Below, piece by piece: positions 1 to 9,441 of a DNA stretch of 64,000 nt; positions within the stretch are counted from its first letter, which is position 1, and each line of letters opens with the position of its first letter. The DNA is taken from contig NC_134837.1 of the NCBI RefSeq assembly GCF_004210375.1, forward strand, positions 19,105,586 through 19,169,585, read 5' to 3'. The translations under genes and the position numbers were made by a program. The notes beneath the pieces are model-generated. The model ran no database searches and was not told where the DNA came from. It saw nothing but the letters and a program-made list of their open reading frames with translations. This DNA is from Tachypleus tridentatus (taxonomy: Eukaryota; Arthropoda; Merostomata; Xiphosura; Limulidae).

Positions 1-690
1 TATTGGATATTAATTATCCCTTACTTACACTAAGTGACACTGAGAAATACTTGACAATTTCAGTTGGCAGTTGAGTTCTTAACCACGTTGACTTCAGTTC
101 TTCAGAATCTATCTTCCAGACTAAAATCTAGTTCTTAAACATTTTTACCATATGTTTTGATGACCTCTGCTTTTCTAATGTGCTTAATGGTTTTATCTGA
201 TGTTAGATAAGTAGAAAGCACCATTATGGTTCCTTTTAGAATAAAAATAACTTATATGTATCCACATCCATAAACCTCTTTTTAAACGCGTCTTAACTTC
301 ATTATTCCTCAACATGTCACCACCCGTTAAATCATTTACGAGATCTTATACTTCAGAAAGTGTGAAACCACAACTATTTTTCAACATAAGCATCACAGTT
401 TTACTTAATTTCTCAAAAGCTGTATCATTAAGGGAAGATGTATTCTGAGTAACACACTGCTTAAGAAGTTTGTCTTAACCTAAGCTTCTACACATACTTC
501 GTGGTAAAGTACATCTGCTTCAAGGACTTGGGATTTCACGTCTGCATATCGAGAGAAGACATCATCCTGGAGATAAAAGTATCTACTAAATCTTTGGAAG
601 CCATTGTTTTTTCACACATACAAAATTTATCTCTTATTTTTGTTATGGCTTTTCTGGTTGCATGTAACACAATAAAGATTTTCTAAGGTT
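1..690. other. Unannotated 5' flank
   Basis: AT-rich sequence with only chance short open frames. No repeat or gene recognised. Confidence 0.5.
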
Positions 691-963
691 TGTTTTTGTT
701 TTTTTTTTCGCGCAAAGCTACTCGAGGGCTATCTGCTCTAGCCGTTCCTAATTTAGCAGTGTAAGACTAGAGGAAAGGCAGCTAGTCATCATTACCCACC
801 ACCAACTCTTGGGCTACTCTTTTACCAACGAATTGTGAAACTGACCGTCACATTATAACGCCCCCAAGGCTGAAATGGCAAGCATCTTTGATGTGACGGG
901 GATTCGAACCCGCGACCCTCGGATTACGAATTGAGTAGCTTAACCACCTGGCCATGCTGAACC
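691..963 (-). repeat. SINE-A copy
   Basis: SINE-A is a ~270-bp tRNA-headed SINE: head with box A-like TGGTTAAGGC and box B-like GGTTCGAATCC, central AGAGTTGGCGGTGGGTGGTG domain, tail CTTTGCGCGAAATTCAAA plus (CAAA)n. This copy is complete in reverse orientation, with T-rich tail at the low-coordinate end. Confidence 0.9.
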
Positions 964-1930
964 AAAACTACAGTTAATACAGGACCAGTAGCCGGCCATT
1001 AGAATAATAAACAATAAAAGATCACATGATAGACTGAACAGTTCAATAACTTTTATTTACTTATTAAAATAAGACAGAAGTAGAACAATATATGGTAATA
1101 GCTTCTTCAATTACATTGATATGGAACTTGCAAACCTACTTTGTTGTTACCGTGACATTGAGAATACCTTTATTGGATTATTTGAGCTTGAAAACATTAT
1201 GTTAAACATCGAAATTTCTTGAGTACAACACTTTGTAGAGGAAATACCAGTCATCAAAAACGATTATTATTATTTTCAAAAATCGTGCTCTCTCATGTTC
1301 TGTGCACAAAATTGTGAGACTATACAAGCATTTTTTGTCCTTTTATATATGTTTTCTTAAGCACATGCAATTACTTTAGTCAGTTTTGATTTTTCTACAG
1401 GAGTCTATGCCAATGACTGAATTATCAGATAGAGTAATTACTTTGTTAGATTCCTGCTACAGAGCCTAATGCCTAAGGCTTAATTCAGCACATAGCCTGC
1501 AATATGTTTTCTGATAAAAAAAAGCTGGGAAAATATTTGTAAATTTTAATTAAAGGGGAACAGAACAGAAGCGAAGAGGGAAAACTTGTATCAAGCTGAC
1601 CCCACCTGCAGCCCTATTTTAAACCCTATTTAAAATTCTCGGAAGATTTACACATCTTCTTTAAATCTGATAAAACTCTTTGTAATGCTCAGGTTCATAT
1701 AAATAAGTCTGAGATAATTTGAATACTGTGGTATTTTCAGATAAACTGATTTTCACACGAGTATTAATTAAATCTGGTTTATAGCGGGATATTCGTGCAG
1801 AATAATTGCATATTAAATATGAATTTATCAAAACTACCAGGTTTTCAGATAAGAAAATAAACAGATCGGATACATGTTGTAGAGTGAATCACAATATTTA
1901 TGTATTTATTTATATTACTTCCTACCAGGT

Positions 1931-2056
1931 TGGTCTTCAGTGGCACAGCGTTGTATCTGCGGACTTACAACGCTAAAAACTAGGTTTCGATAGCCGTGGT
2001 GAGCAGAGCACAGGTTGTCCATTGTATGACTTCGTGCTTAATTTCAAACAAATAAA
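1931..2056 (+). repeat. SINE-B copy
   Basis: SINE-B is a ~125-bp family: box A-like CAGTGGCTCAGCGGTA, GGACTTACAACGCTAAAA, box B-like GGGTTTCGATACCC, then TGGTGGGCAGAGCACAGAT and tail AGCTTTGTGCTTAATTCAAA. This copy is moderately diverged and ends in CAAATAAA. Confidence 0.8.
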
Positions 2057-2141
2057 CTCTTACCAGATCTGTAATGTGATCAAAAAGTGGCTTTCTATTA
2101 ACCAGTTCATTTCAGAAACAAACAGAACTGATGCTAACCCA

Positions 2142-2440
2142 GTGATGTCGAGAAAACCCACTTGCAGAGAAAAATATATATTTAAAAACGGCTCGTTTGG
2201 GTTGAGAAAATTTTTTTATGTCGAGGAGTGAACAACGTTTCGACCTTCTATCATCGTCAGGTTCACAAAGAAAGGAAGACGTAACTGACCGGAAGCTGAC
2301 CACATGTTTGAAAGGGGTTGTATAACTGAGTGTCGGAATGTAGAGGGCGTGCTAGATATTTGAATAATCGAAGGTCGAAACGTTGTTCGCTCCTCTACGT
2401 AAAAAATTTTCTCAACCCAAACGAGGCTTTTTTACATGTA
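2142..2440. repeat. HR element P1a: head-to-head inverted pair with 13-bp target duplication
   Basis: Two arms face each other around a ~110-bp spacer: about 2183-2257 (AAAACGGCTCGTTTGGGTTG ... CAACGTTTCGACCTTC) and about 2367-2435 (GAAGGTCGAAACGTTGTTCG ... CAACCCAAACGAGGC). The whole is bounded by TGATGCTAACCCA at 2129-2141 and 2441-2453, a perfect 13-bp duplication. Its outer left end, GATGTCGAGAAAACCCACTT, is shared with the P2 elements further on. Long variable duplications point to retroposition rather than cut-and-paste transposition. Confidence 0.8.
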
Positions 2441-2868
2441 TGATGCTAACCCAAATCTCCTTACTAATAACATAGGCCTGCAATAGTTTTACAACCCTTA
2501 TTTTTACATGTTATACAGTTATTGCTGTATGCTGAATCATAAAATTATAGCCATTTTTTACTTCACATCCGGGTTTTTTCCAAAACGTCACATGTTCTTT
2601 TCCACTAGTAAATCAATGTCATCAAAATTGGTTCACTTTTTGTTACACTTATAATTTTGACAAACACTGGCTATAGATTTCTCTAGACCAATCGCAACAT
2701 GAGAATCTTATCGATCGTTTTAGAACCCAAATATAATAATTAAAAAATGTTCACTGTAATAAACTAAATAATGATTTGATCTAAGTGAGAATTGTTGTTT
2801 TTTCTTCACGATTTGCAAAAAAAATTCTTACGTGATAGAAAAAAAAGAATATTATTTTCAAAACTTGT

Positions 2869-3174
2869 ATAAATGTCAGATGTACCCATAACTAGTGTTA
2901 TTATAAATGTCAGATGCACCCATAACTAATATTATTATAAATGTCAGATGTACCCATAACTAATGTTATTATAAATGTCAGATGTACCCATAACCAATGT
3001 TATTATAAATGTCAGATGTACCCATAACCAATGTTATTATAAATGTCAGATGCACCCATAACTAATATTATTATAAATGTCAGATGTACCCATAACTAAT
3101 GTTAGTATAAATGTCAGATGTACCCATAACCAATGTTATTATAAATGTCAGATGTACCCATAACTAATGTTATT
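2869..3174. repeat. 34-bp minisatellite, 9 units
   Basis: Exactly nine 34-bp units (306 bp), each containing ATAAATGTCAGATGTACCCA followed by TAACTAATGTTATT, with single-base variants (TGTACC/TGCACC; AACTAAT/AACCAAT/AACTAGT). No spacers, so not a CRISPR-like array. A SINE-B abuts its right end. Confidence 0.95.
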
Positions 3175-3300
3175 GCCCCTCAGTGGCTCAGCGGTATGTC
3201 TGCGGACTTACAACGTTAAAAACCGGGTTTCGATACCCCGTGGTGGGCAGAGCACAGATAGTCCATTGTGAAGCTTTGTGCTTAATTCAAAACAACAACA
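3175..3300 (+). repeat. SINE-B copy inserted at the edge of the minisatellite
   Basis: Complete SINE-B with tail AATTCAAAACAACAACA. The duplication ACTAATGTTATT (3163-3174) / ACTAGTGTTATT (3301-3312), 12 bp with one difference, places the insertion in the last minisatellite unit. Confidence 0.85.
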
Positions 3301-3737
3301 ACTAGTGTTATTGTCGTGGTTGGTCATTCTCATACAGCCTAGTGACGGCTGTAATCATTAGATGTCATTTTCTTGATCAGTGAAACACAATGCTTTCGTT
3401 GACCTGTTTTGTACAATATGCAAATTGTAGTAATTATTCTGTGGGCATGATAGATATTATCTAGCAGACAACAACAAATGAACAAAGATAACTAGAACAA
3501 AAGCAACTCAACTGTTTTCTGTCCTACGTTATATACTAAAATTGCATAGATTCAGACTAAAAATTATTAAAGTTCTGACATTAATAAAAGATGATAGAAA
3601 ATATATAGTAGATCTGCAGAATACAACTTTTCCTTCCCCTGTATTTCTGGCATTTTTTCAAGTCGATAATTAAATTTAACTTTAAATTCGTGACATGATC
3701 AAGAAAAACATCAATTTTCCCTCGTTCCTAGAAATGA

Positions 3738-3857
3738 CGCCCCCGCTAGTACATCGGTACGTCTCCGGCTTTACAACGCTAAAATCATGAGTTCGATTCC
3801 CCTAGGTGGGCTCAGCAGATAGCCCATGTGGCTTTGCTATAAGAAAACACAAACACG
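3738..3857 (+). repeat. SINE-C copy with 12-bp target duplication
   Basis: SINE-C is a third tRNA-headed family: TACAGCGGTAA-type box A, ACTTACAACGCTAAAATCA, box B-like GGTTCGATTCCCC, then GGGCTCAGCAGATAGCCCA and tail GGCTTTGCTATAAGAAAACA. This copy is flanked by TCCTAGAAATGA at 3726-3737 and 3858-3869. Confidence 0.85.
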
Positions 3858-4069
3858 TCCTAGAAATGAACGATCTTTAAATAAAAACCGTGCACTCAGA
3901 TACATTGAAATGAATAACTTTGGTGATAAGTTGAAATGCAACAAATTATATAATGAAGTAATAAAGAAAAACTCTACAGTTATGACTTATAATAAAAAAA
4001 TAACGTTTAAAATGAAACTACAAAAATACATTTAAAAACTTATACCTTTGTAATTGCTAGAAATGATTG

Positions 4070-4345
4070 TTGTTGTTTGTTTTTGAATTTCGCGCAAAGC
4101 TACACGAGAGCTATCTGCGCTAGCCGTCCCTCATTTAACAGTATAAATGTAAAGGGAAGGCAGATAGTCATCACCACCCACCTCCAACTCTTGCGTTACT
4201 CTTTTACCTACGAATAGTGGGATTGACCGTCACATTATAACATACCTACGGCTGATAAGATGAGCATGTTTGGTAAGACGTGGTTTCGAACCCATGACCC
4301 TCGGACTACGAGTCGAGTGCCTTAACCACCTGGCCATGCAGGGCC
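4070..4345 (-). repeat. SINE-A copy
   Basis: Near-complete reverse copy, from T-rich tail to the GGCCATGCAGGGCC head. No target duplication seen. Confidence 0.9.
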
Positions 4346-5101
4346 GAAGACCAAATGGTAAACCGTATGTTTTTGTTAAATTGTGTTATAGATTGAAATT
4401 CTTGGATTAGATGTAGAGAGAAGCGTGATTGGTTCAGATTTACCAACATATTTTTCAAATGCTTTATTTTGTAATTAATACTGTTTTCTACTTCACTATT
4501 TTCGATGTTATGATCTTTCTGTTGATGTATTTTTATACTTCAATTTTGTAATCACATTTTTTTTGGCACTTTGTTTACAATTTGTGCCCTTAAGTTACTG
4601 CTGTTATTATCCTCAGCATATCTTCAATAGCTTATTCGATTTTGTCTTCATCGAGTTTATTTTCTTCTTCATTTTTCGTTAAATCTCGAGTTTCTTGTTT
4701 TTAACTTTTAACTTCTCTCTCAAATTCCCATCACTTATTTCTTTTTTTTTCAGTATTCCTTAGTGTTACCAGCAAACACTGAATCTCTACATAATTTGAT
4801 TACTTTATAAGCAAAATGTTAGTGCATAAAAACGTGTAGTATAAAGTCGACGGTATGACAGAAAACAATTTACGAAACTACTTGAAATTACGTTTGAAAA
4901 ATCTAATTTGCTACCATATTAATTTATTTGTTCTTTTCTCATCATGAAACCAATTGGTTAAAGTCATGTCCGTCCCAGTTCGCCGCCAATAATTACGATT
5001 AGATTATTTCTCTAAGAATCTAAAACATAACCTTTACACTTTATTTGTATTATCGTATAATAAACAATACACAGGCCGTCCATCTTGCTTTCTTTGGTAG
5101 A
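4346..5101. other. Unannotated 5' flank
   Basis: AT-rich. No gene or recognised repeat. Confidence 0.5.
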
Positions 5102-5229
5102 TGCCCCCCAGTGACTTAGCGGTATGTCTGCGGACTTCAAACGCTAAAAACCAGCTTTCAATGCCCGTGGTGGGCAGAGCACAGCTAGCCCATTGTGTAG
5201 CTTTGTGCTTAATTCAAAACAACAACAAC
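5102..5229 (+). repeat. SINE-B copy
   Basis: Complete, with tail GTGCTTAATTCAAAACAACA. Box B is decayed (GCTTTCAATGCCC). Confidence 0.85.
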
Positions 5230-5349
5230 CGTCCCAGTTTAAATTATTAGTTTATAAAAGATACGTTGAGAACACTTTGTGTTCAGAAAGCAAAACCGTG
5301 TCAAAATTACCAAGATTATTTAAATTCAAAGCACACGAATATCTAGTTC

Positions 5350-6055
5350 ACAGTTGAAGAGCAAAAAGAATCGAACCTGCCTTTTTTAGATCTAGAAGTC
5401 GGAACAACAGATTCTATCATAACCCAACGTTTTGTGGCCTGTACTGTTGGATCAGCACATTTGTATCTGACTGTTACGAAACTAATTTATGGTTATTTTT
5501 ATGCTGAAGTTATCAATATTAAATAATATTTTATTAGAAATGCCTTCTCTCTGACATTCATCAACAAAAATATTTTTGAATATATAACAATAAGGTTTAC
5601 AATCCCAAAATTCCTGACAACAACATTCCTAAATGTGCTATCACTTTGGTGTTACCTTGCACTGATTCTCACGGTATCAAACTAAAATGTAAAATAAAAG
5701 ACATTCTGCGATCAACTTATACCCAAGTCAGCCTAAGAGTAATCTTCAAACCGGATATTCAAGTTTTTTTCTGGTTAAAAACAAAGTACCTCCCTCGATA
5801 GAGAAAGAGAAATCACTGATAGTATACAGATATTTGTCTTTGATGTAGACAAGTCTATATTTGGTCAATGACTCGATTCTTGGCTACCAAAATCAGGAAG
5901 CATGCATATAGCAACCCTTTCAATAACTCGAGAACTTGCATGCAATAAAGGTAACGAAAAACCGAACAGTGAACACTTCTGAATAATAAACTTAGCGAAA
6001 GACGAATGGACGCTAAGCAAATAGGAAACGTTCCGAATTCGTAACCTACAACATG
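5350..6055 (+). pseudogene. Penelope-like element remnant (C-terminal RT to GIY-YIG region)
   Basis: Decayed reading frames, moving between frames and broken by stops, show the end of a Penelope-like reverse transcriptase: LPFLDLEV (about 5377), FYHNPTFCGLYCW (about 5412), then LPCTDSHGIKLKCKIKDILR and SLRVIFKP (about 5660-5757). The following frames suggest the downstream GIY-YIG endonuclease region (ACNKGNEKPNSEHF near 5937). The element is inactive. Recognition is from remembered family motifs; no profile was run. Confidence 0.65.
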
Positions 6056-6835
6056 AGATGAATAATCACCTAACAACGTCACTGCATCTCAAACTAAATA
6101 ATCACCTAACCACGTCACTGCATCTCAAACTAAATAATCACCTAACCACGTCACTGCATCTCAAACTATAATAATCACCTAACCACGTCATTGCATCTCA
6201 AACTAAATAATCACCTTACCACGCCACTGCATCTCAAACTATAATAATCACCTAACCACGTCACTGCATCTCAAACTAAATAATCACCTAACCACGTCAC
6301 TGCATCTCAAACTATAATAATCACCTAACCACGTCACTGCATCTCAAACTAAATAATCACCTAACCACGTCACTGCATCTCAAACTATAATAATCACCTA
6401 ACCACGTCACTGCATCTCAAACTAAATAATCACCTAACCACATCATTGCATCACAAACTATATTAATCACCTAACCACGTCACTGCATCACAAACTATAT
6501 TAATCACCTAACCACGTCACTGCATCTCAAACTAAATAATCACCTAACCACATCACTGCATCTCAAACTATAATAATCACCTAACCACGTCACTGCATCT
6601 AAAACTAAATAATCACCTAACCACGTCACTGCATCTCAAACTATAATAATCACCTAACCACGTCACTGCATCTCAAACTATAATAATCACCTAACCACGT
6701 CACTGCATCTTAAACAAAAAAATCACCTAACCACGTCACTGCATCTCAAACTATAATAATCACCTAACCACGTCACTGCATCTCAAACTAAATAATCACC
6801 TAATCACGTCACTGCATCTCAAACTATAATAAATT
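6056..6835. repeat. 36/37-bp minisatellite, 21 units with dimeric higher-order pattern
   Basis: Twenty-one units, each containing AATCACCTAACCACGTCACT and GCATCTCAAACT. Linkers between units are AAAT (36-bp unit) or ATAAT (37-bp unit), alternating strictly over units 3-10 and mostly elsewhere, so the effective repeat is a ~73-bp dimer. Units 11-12 carry a private ATATT linker and GCATCACAAAC variant. Confidence 0.95.
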
Positions 6836-7390
6836 CGTCGTGCTTGAGATGGGCAAAAAGTGAAAAGTTGCCCAACAGATTAGTTTCAATATATACTGAA
6901 ATGAAAGAGAAAAACGCCGACAACGCATAGCTGTAACACTACTCCAAATTAGCTAACAAACTCAGTAATCCATTAATAACATGGTAGCAGGTTAATTAAC
7001 TAATGAATCCACTCATTGACTGAATTTACTCTATAACTCTCTCAGTGACTAATTCATTGATTAATTCTTTATAACTCAAGTAGTTGTCACGTCAGACCTA
7101 GAATTCAGGAAATTTTTCGACGCCATGGTAAAAACTCTCTCTCGCAGCCGAAGCCTATTTTTCACTTTCTAAATATTCAACGTGATAAAATTAAAAATGT
7201 TTGCTTCTAGAATAGAGTTAAAGCATATTCTGGCTCATTTTCACCTTATTTGCTAACTTCTCTTTTAGAAACAGCACTTTAAAGTATCACTATTTCTTCA
7301 TCGAAAGCAAGCGAAACATTAAAAAATAAAACTCAACTAACTAGCTAGCTAGCTGACAGTGACAAACAAAAATATTCGATAAGTTATTCC
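6836..7390. other. Unannotated 5' flank
   Basis: No gene seen. It contains a short (CTAG)n run near 7341-7355 and irregular repeats of ATTAACTAATGAATC-like words around 6970-7070. Confidence 0.45.
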
Positions 7391-7500
7391 TGATGACGAG
7401 AAACCCACTTGAAGTAAAATTGTATCTCAGAACGACTGGTACAGGTATTAACACTTTTACTAGTAAAGCAGAGAACAATGTTTTGACTTTTCTAGAGAAA
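7391..7500 (-). repeat. HR element P2, single-arm fragment
   Basis: GATGACGAGAAACCCACTTG through ACGACTGGTACAGGTATTAA to AAAGCAGAGAACAATGTTTT matches one arm of the P2 elements at 14085, 19947, 38589 and 59558. The core block is decayed here (GTTTTGACTTTTCTAG). No clear target duplication. Confidence 0.7.
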
Positions 7501-7575
7501 CTTGTTGTTTTTTTATATGGCTCGGGCAGTTTTTAAAAGTTCAGAAATTTCCGAACTATTAAGCCATATTCATTA

Positions 7576-7670
7576 TATATGTAAAAACGGCTCGTTTGGG
7601 TTGAGAAAATATTTTACGTAGAGGAACGAACAACGTTTCAACCTTCTTCGGTCATCGTCAGGTTCACAAA
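7576..7670 (-). repeat. HR element P1b: solo 95-bp unit with 8-bp target duplication
   Basis: One P1 arm alone, bounded by ATTCATTA at 7568-7575 and 7671-7678. Read on the minus strand it starts TTTGTGAAC, then the core CTGACGATGACC GAAGAA GGTTGAAACG, and ends AACGAGCCGTTTTTACATAT. It shows that a single arm is a complete insertion unit and where its ends lie. Confidence 0.8.
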
Positions 7671-8009
7671 ATTCATTACGTTATATTTAATTTCTAACTA
7701 TACAAACTGCGTAAAACAATAATTTCATAATTTTGATGGAACTGCATCCTAGTGTTCAGAATATTTTTAATAACAAATGTTAAGATATTCCTTGTTTAAC
7801 TCTATCATCCTCATTTGTCATGAAAATGGTATAATGAAGAGTTTTTTTGTTTTGTTTTACAATGGTATATCATGATAATCGATATTACATATAAGTTTTG
7901 TGTGCGTGTGTTGTTGTTTTTTTATGCTGGCAGCAGCTAATAATATGAAGATGTTTCTTTTATGTTAACATTTAATAACATTGAGATGTTACAAATATAT
8001 ATTTCTTTG

Positions 8010-8660
8010 TTGATGTAAACTAAACTCAGAAGTTTAAAAACTTCTCTATTCTAGACGAGGAATTTCCTTTCAATATTAAAGTTAATTTGTTTGTTTTAGA
8101 GAAATATTACACAGTGGGCTACCAGTGCTTTTTTAACCACAGAGAATCAAGCCCTGAATTTATATTAAGTCCTCTGACCCACGAGAGAACGAGAGATTAA
8201 AACGCTGAACAAAGTGTAATGAACACGTTTGCTCTTCTATCTCTCAATAGCCCACTGATGGCATAACACTAAAGACTAAATTTCTCTAGCACAGGCGATC
8301 TATTGTGCATCTTTATGCTGAACAAGAAGCAAGTATATTTAAACGAAAATAAATATATGTGGGAACTTAAAACTTCCTATATGTATAAAGTTACTCTCAG
8401 TCAGTAAATACAGCATTTAAAAGTTTGCAAACACAACATGAAATATATCTTTAATACTGAAGATAATAAACATCTCAACAGATATTTCATAAGAGCTTTA
8501 AAATATAATTTAATAAAACAAATACAACTTTGAATACTCACCGTAATAATACAGTTTTTAACTAACAATGAAACAAATAAATGTCTTTGTTATACCATAT
8601 TGTTGTTTAAATTTCTTACAATCCAAGCGATGGCGACACTATACAAAAGATCGTAAGGAT
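8010..8660. repeat. Gene-proximal copy of a diverged ~0.5-0.65-kb duplicated segment
   Basis: Collinear similarity to 20690-21150 inside intron 1. Shared anchors in order: GTTTAAAAAnTT...ATTC AGA GAG AA TCCTTTCAA; GAGAnTAAAACnCTGAACAAA; CATAAGAGC / GATAAGAGC followed by AATAAAACAAA; TTGTTATA and GATG(G/A)CGACAC. It lies 0.3-0.95 kb before the start codon. Whether this is an old gene-end duplication or two copies of an unnamed transposon is open. Confidence 0.6.
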
Positions 8661-8954
8661 GATGAAATAATAGTGGTGTGTTGCTGGATAACAACACATG
8701 AAATGTGGCATTTTGTAATTGTAATTTCTTAATACGAATAATTACATCTCTATAATTCACCAGTTTTCGATTGCTCTACAAACACGTGAACTCACTGTCA
8801 TGAAATTTCTAATTATTTTTTGTTATACAGTCTGATTCAAATCGTCCAATCAAAGCATAGCTGAGTCCGCGCAGATCAGATCTTTAAACGAGAACGCAGG
8901 CTAGGTGAATGTGAAATACATCAGGTAGGATTGCAACTAAGGAAAGAAATAACA
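8661..8954 (+). promoter_or_regulatory. Presumptive proximal promoter / 5'UTR of the transporter
   Basis: No clear TATA box at a useful distance is seen. A T-rich tract ending TTGTTATACAG at 8830 would make a good 3' splice site, so a 5'UTR exon may begin at 8831 with an untranslated first exon further upstream; the alternative is a start site inside this block. A minimal start-stop upstream frame, ATGTGA, lies at 8909-8914, 40 nt before the main ATG. The exact transcription start is not visible from sequence. Confidence 0.35.
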
Positions 8955-9441
8955 ATGTCTTTAAACAATATTCCAGAGAAACAACTGATGAATCCAGAAG
9001 GGCAAAAAAAGGAAAGAGATTATGTTAATGGTGTTAAGCTTGGAAAAGAACTTGGACTTTTAAATGGAATTGCACTGATTGTGGGGATAATTGTTGGATC
9101 TGGAATATTTGTATCACCTCGTGGCGTATTACAAGAAGCTGGCTCAATAGGAATGGCTCTCATCGTGTGGATATCATGTGGCGTTATATCTATGCTTGGC
9201 GCCTTGTGCTACGCAGAACTCGGAACAGCTATACCAAAATCAGGTGGAGACTATGCCTATATTTATGAAGCTTTTGGACCCCTACCAGCGTTTTTGTTCT
9301 TGTGGGTAGCAGTTTTAATTATCATGCCAGTAGGAAGTGCGATAGCTGCCTTAACTTTCGCCAATTATATCCTCGAACCTTTTTTTCCCGACTGTGCCCC
9401 TCCACCCAATGGAGTGAGACTGATAGCGGCAGTTGTAATAT
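8955..9441 (+). CDS. Transporter exon 1 (residues 1-162 plus one base)
   Basis: The start is the ATG at 8955, with A at -3 and an in-frame TGA at 8862 and no ATG between. The TTG eight codons earlier (8931) is not a credible eukaryotic start. It encodes a polar N-terminus (about 33 residues), TM1 with [10 protein letters not shown]2, the KSGGDYAY loop, TM3 and the extracellular loop with Cys147. The donor is T|GTAGGT at 9442. The stronger-looking AG|GTAAAT four bases later would shift the frame, whereas GTAGGT gives ...[15 protein letters not shown], which aligns with LAT1 without a gap. Confidence 0.93.

Noticed and set aside
2183-2435. Ordinary MITE with long terminal inverted repeats
   Set aside because: A 13-bp duplication and the existence of solo arms with their own duplications do not fit a cut-and-paste element.
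2869-6835. CRISPR-like arrays at 2869-3174 and 6056-6835
   Set aside because: Units are contiguous with no unique spacers, in a eukaryotic sequence with no cas genes. They are minisatellites.
8931-8954. Eight extra N-terminal codons from a TTG
   Set aside because: TTG is not a normal start in an animal nuclear gene, and the ATG at 8955 has A at -3.
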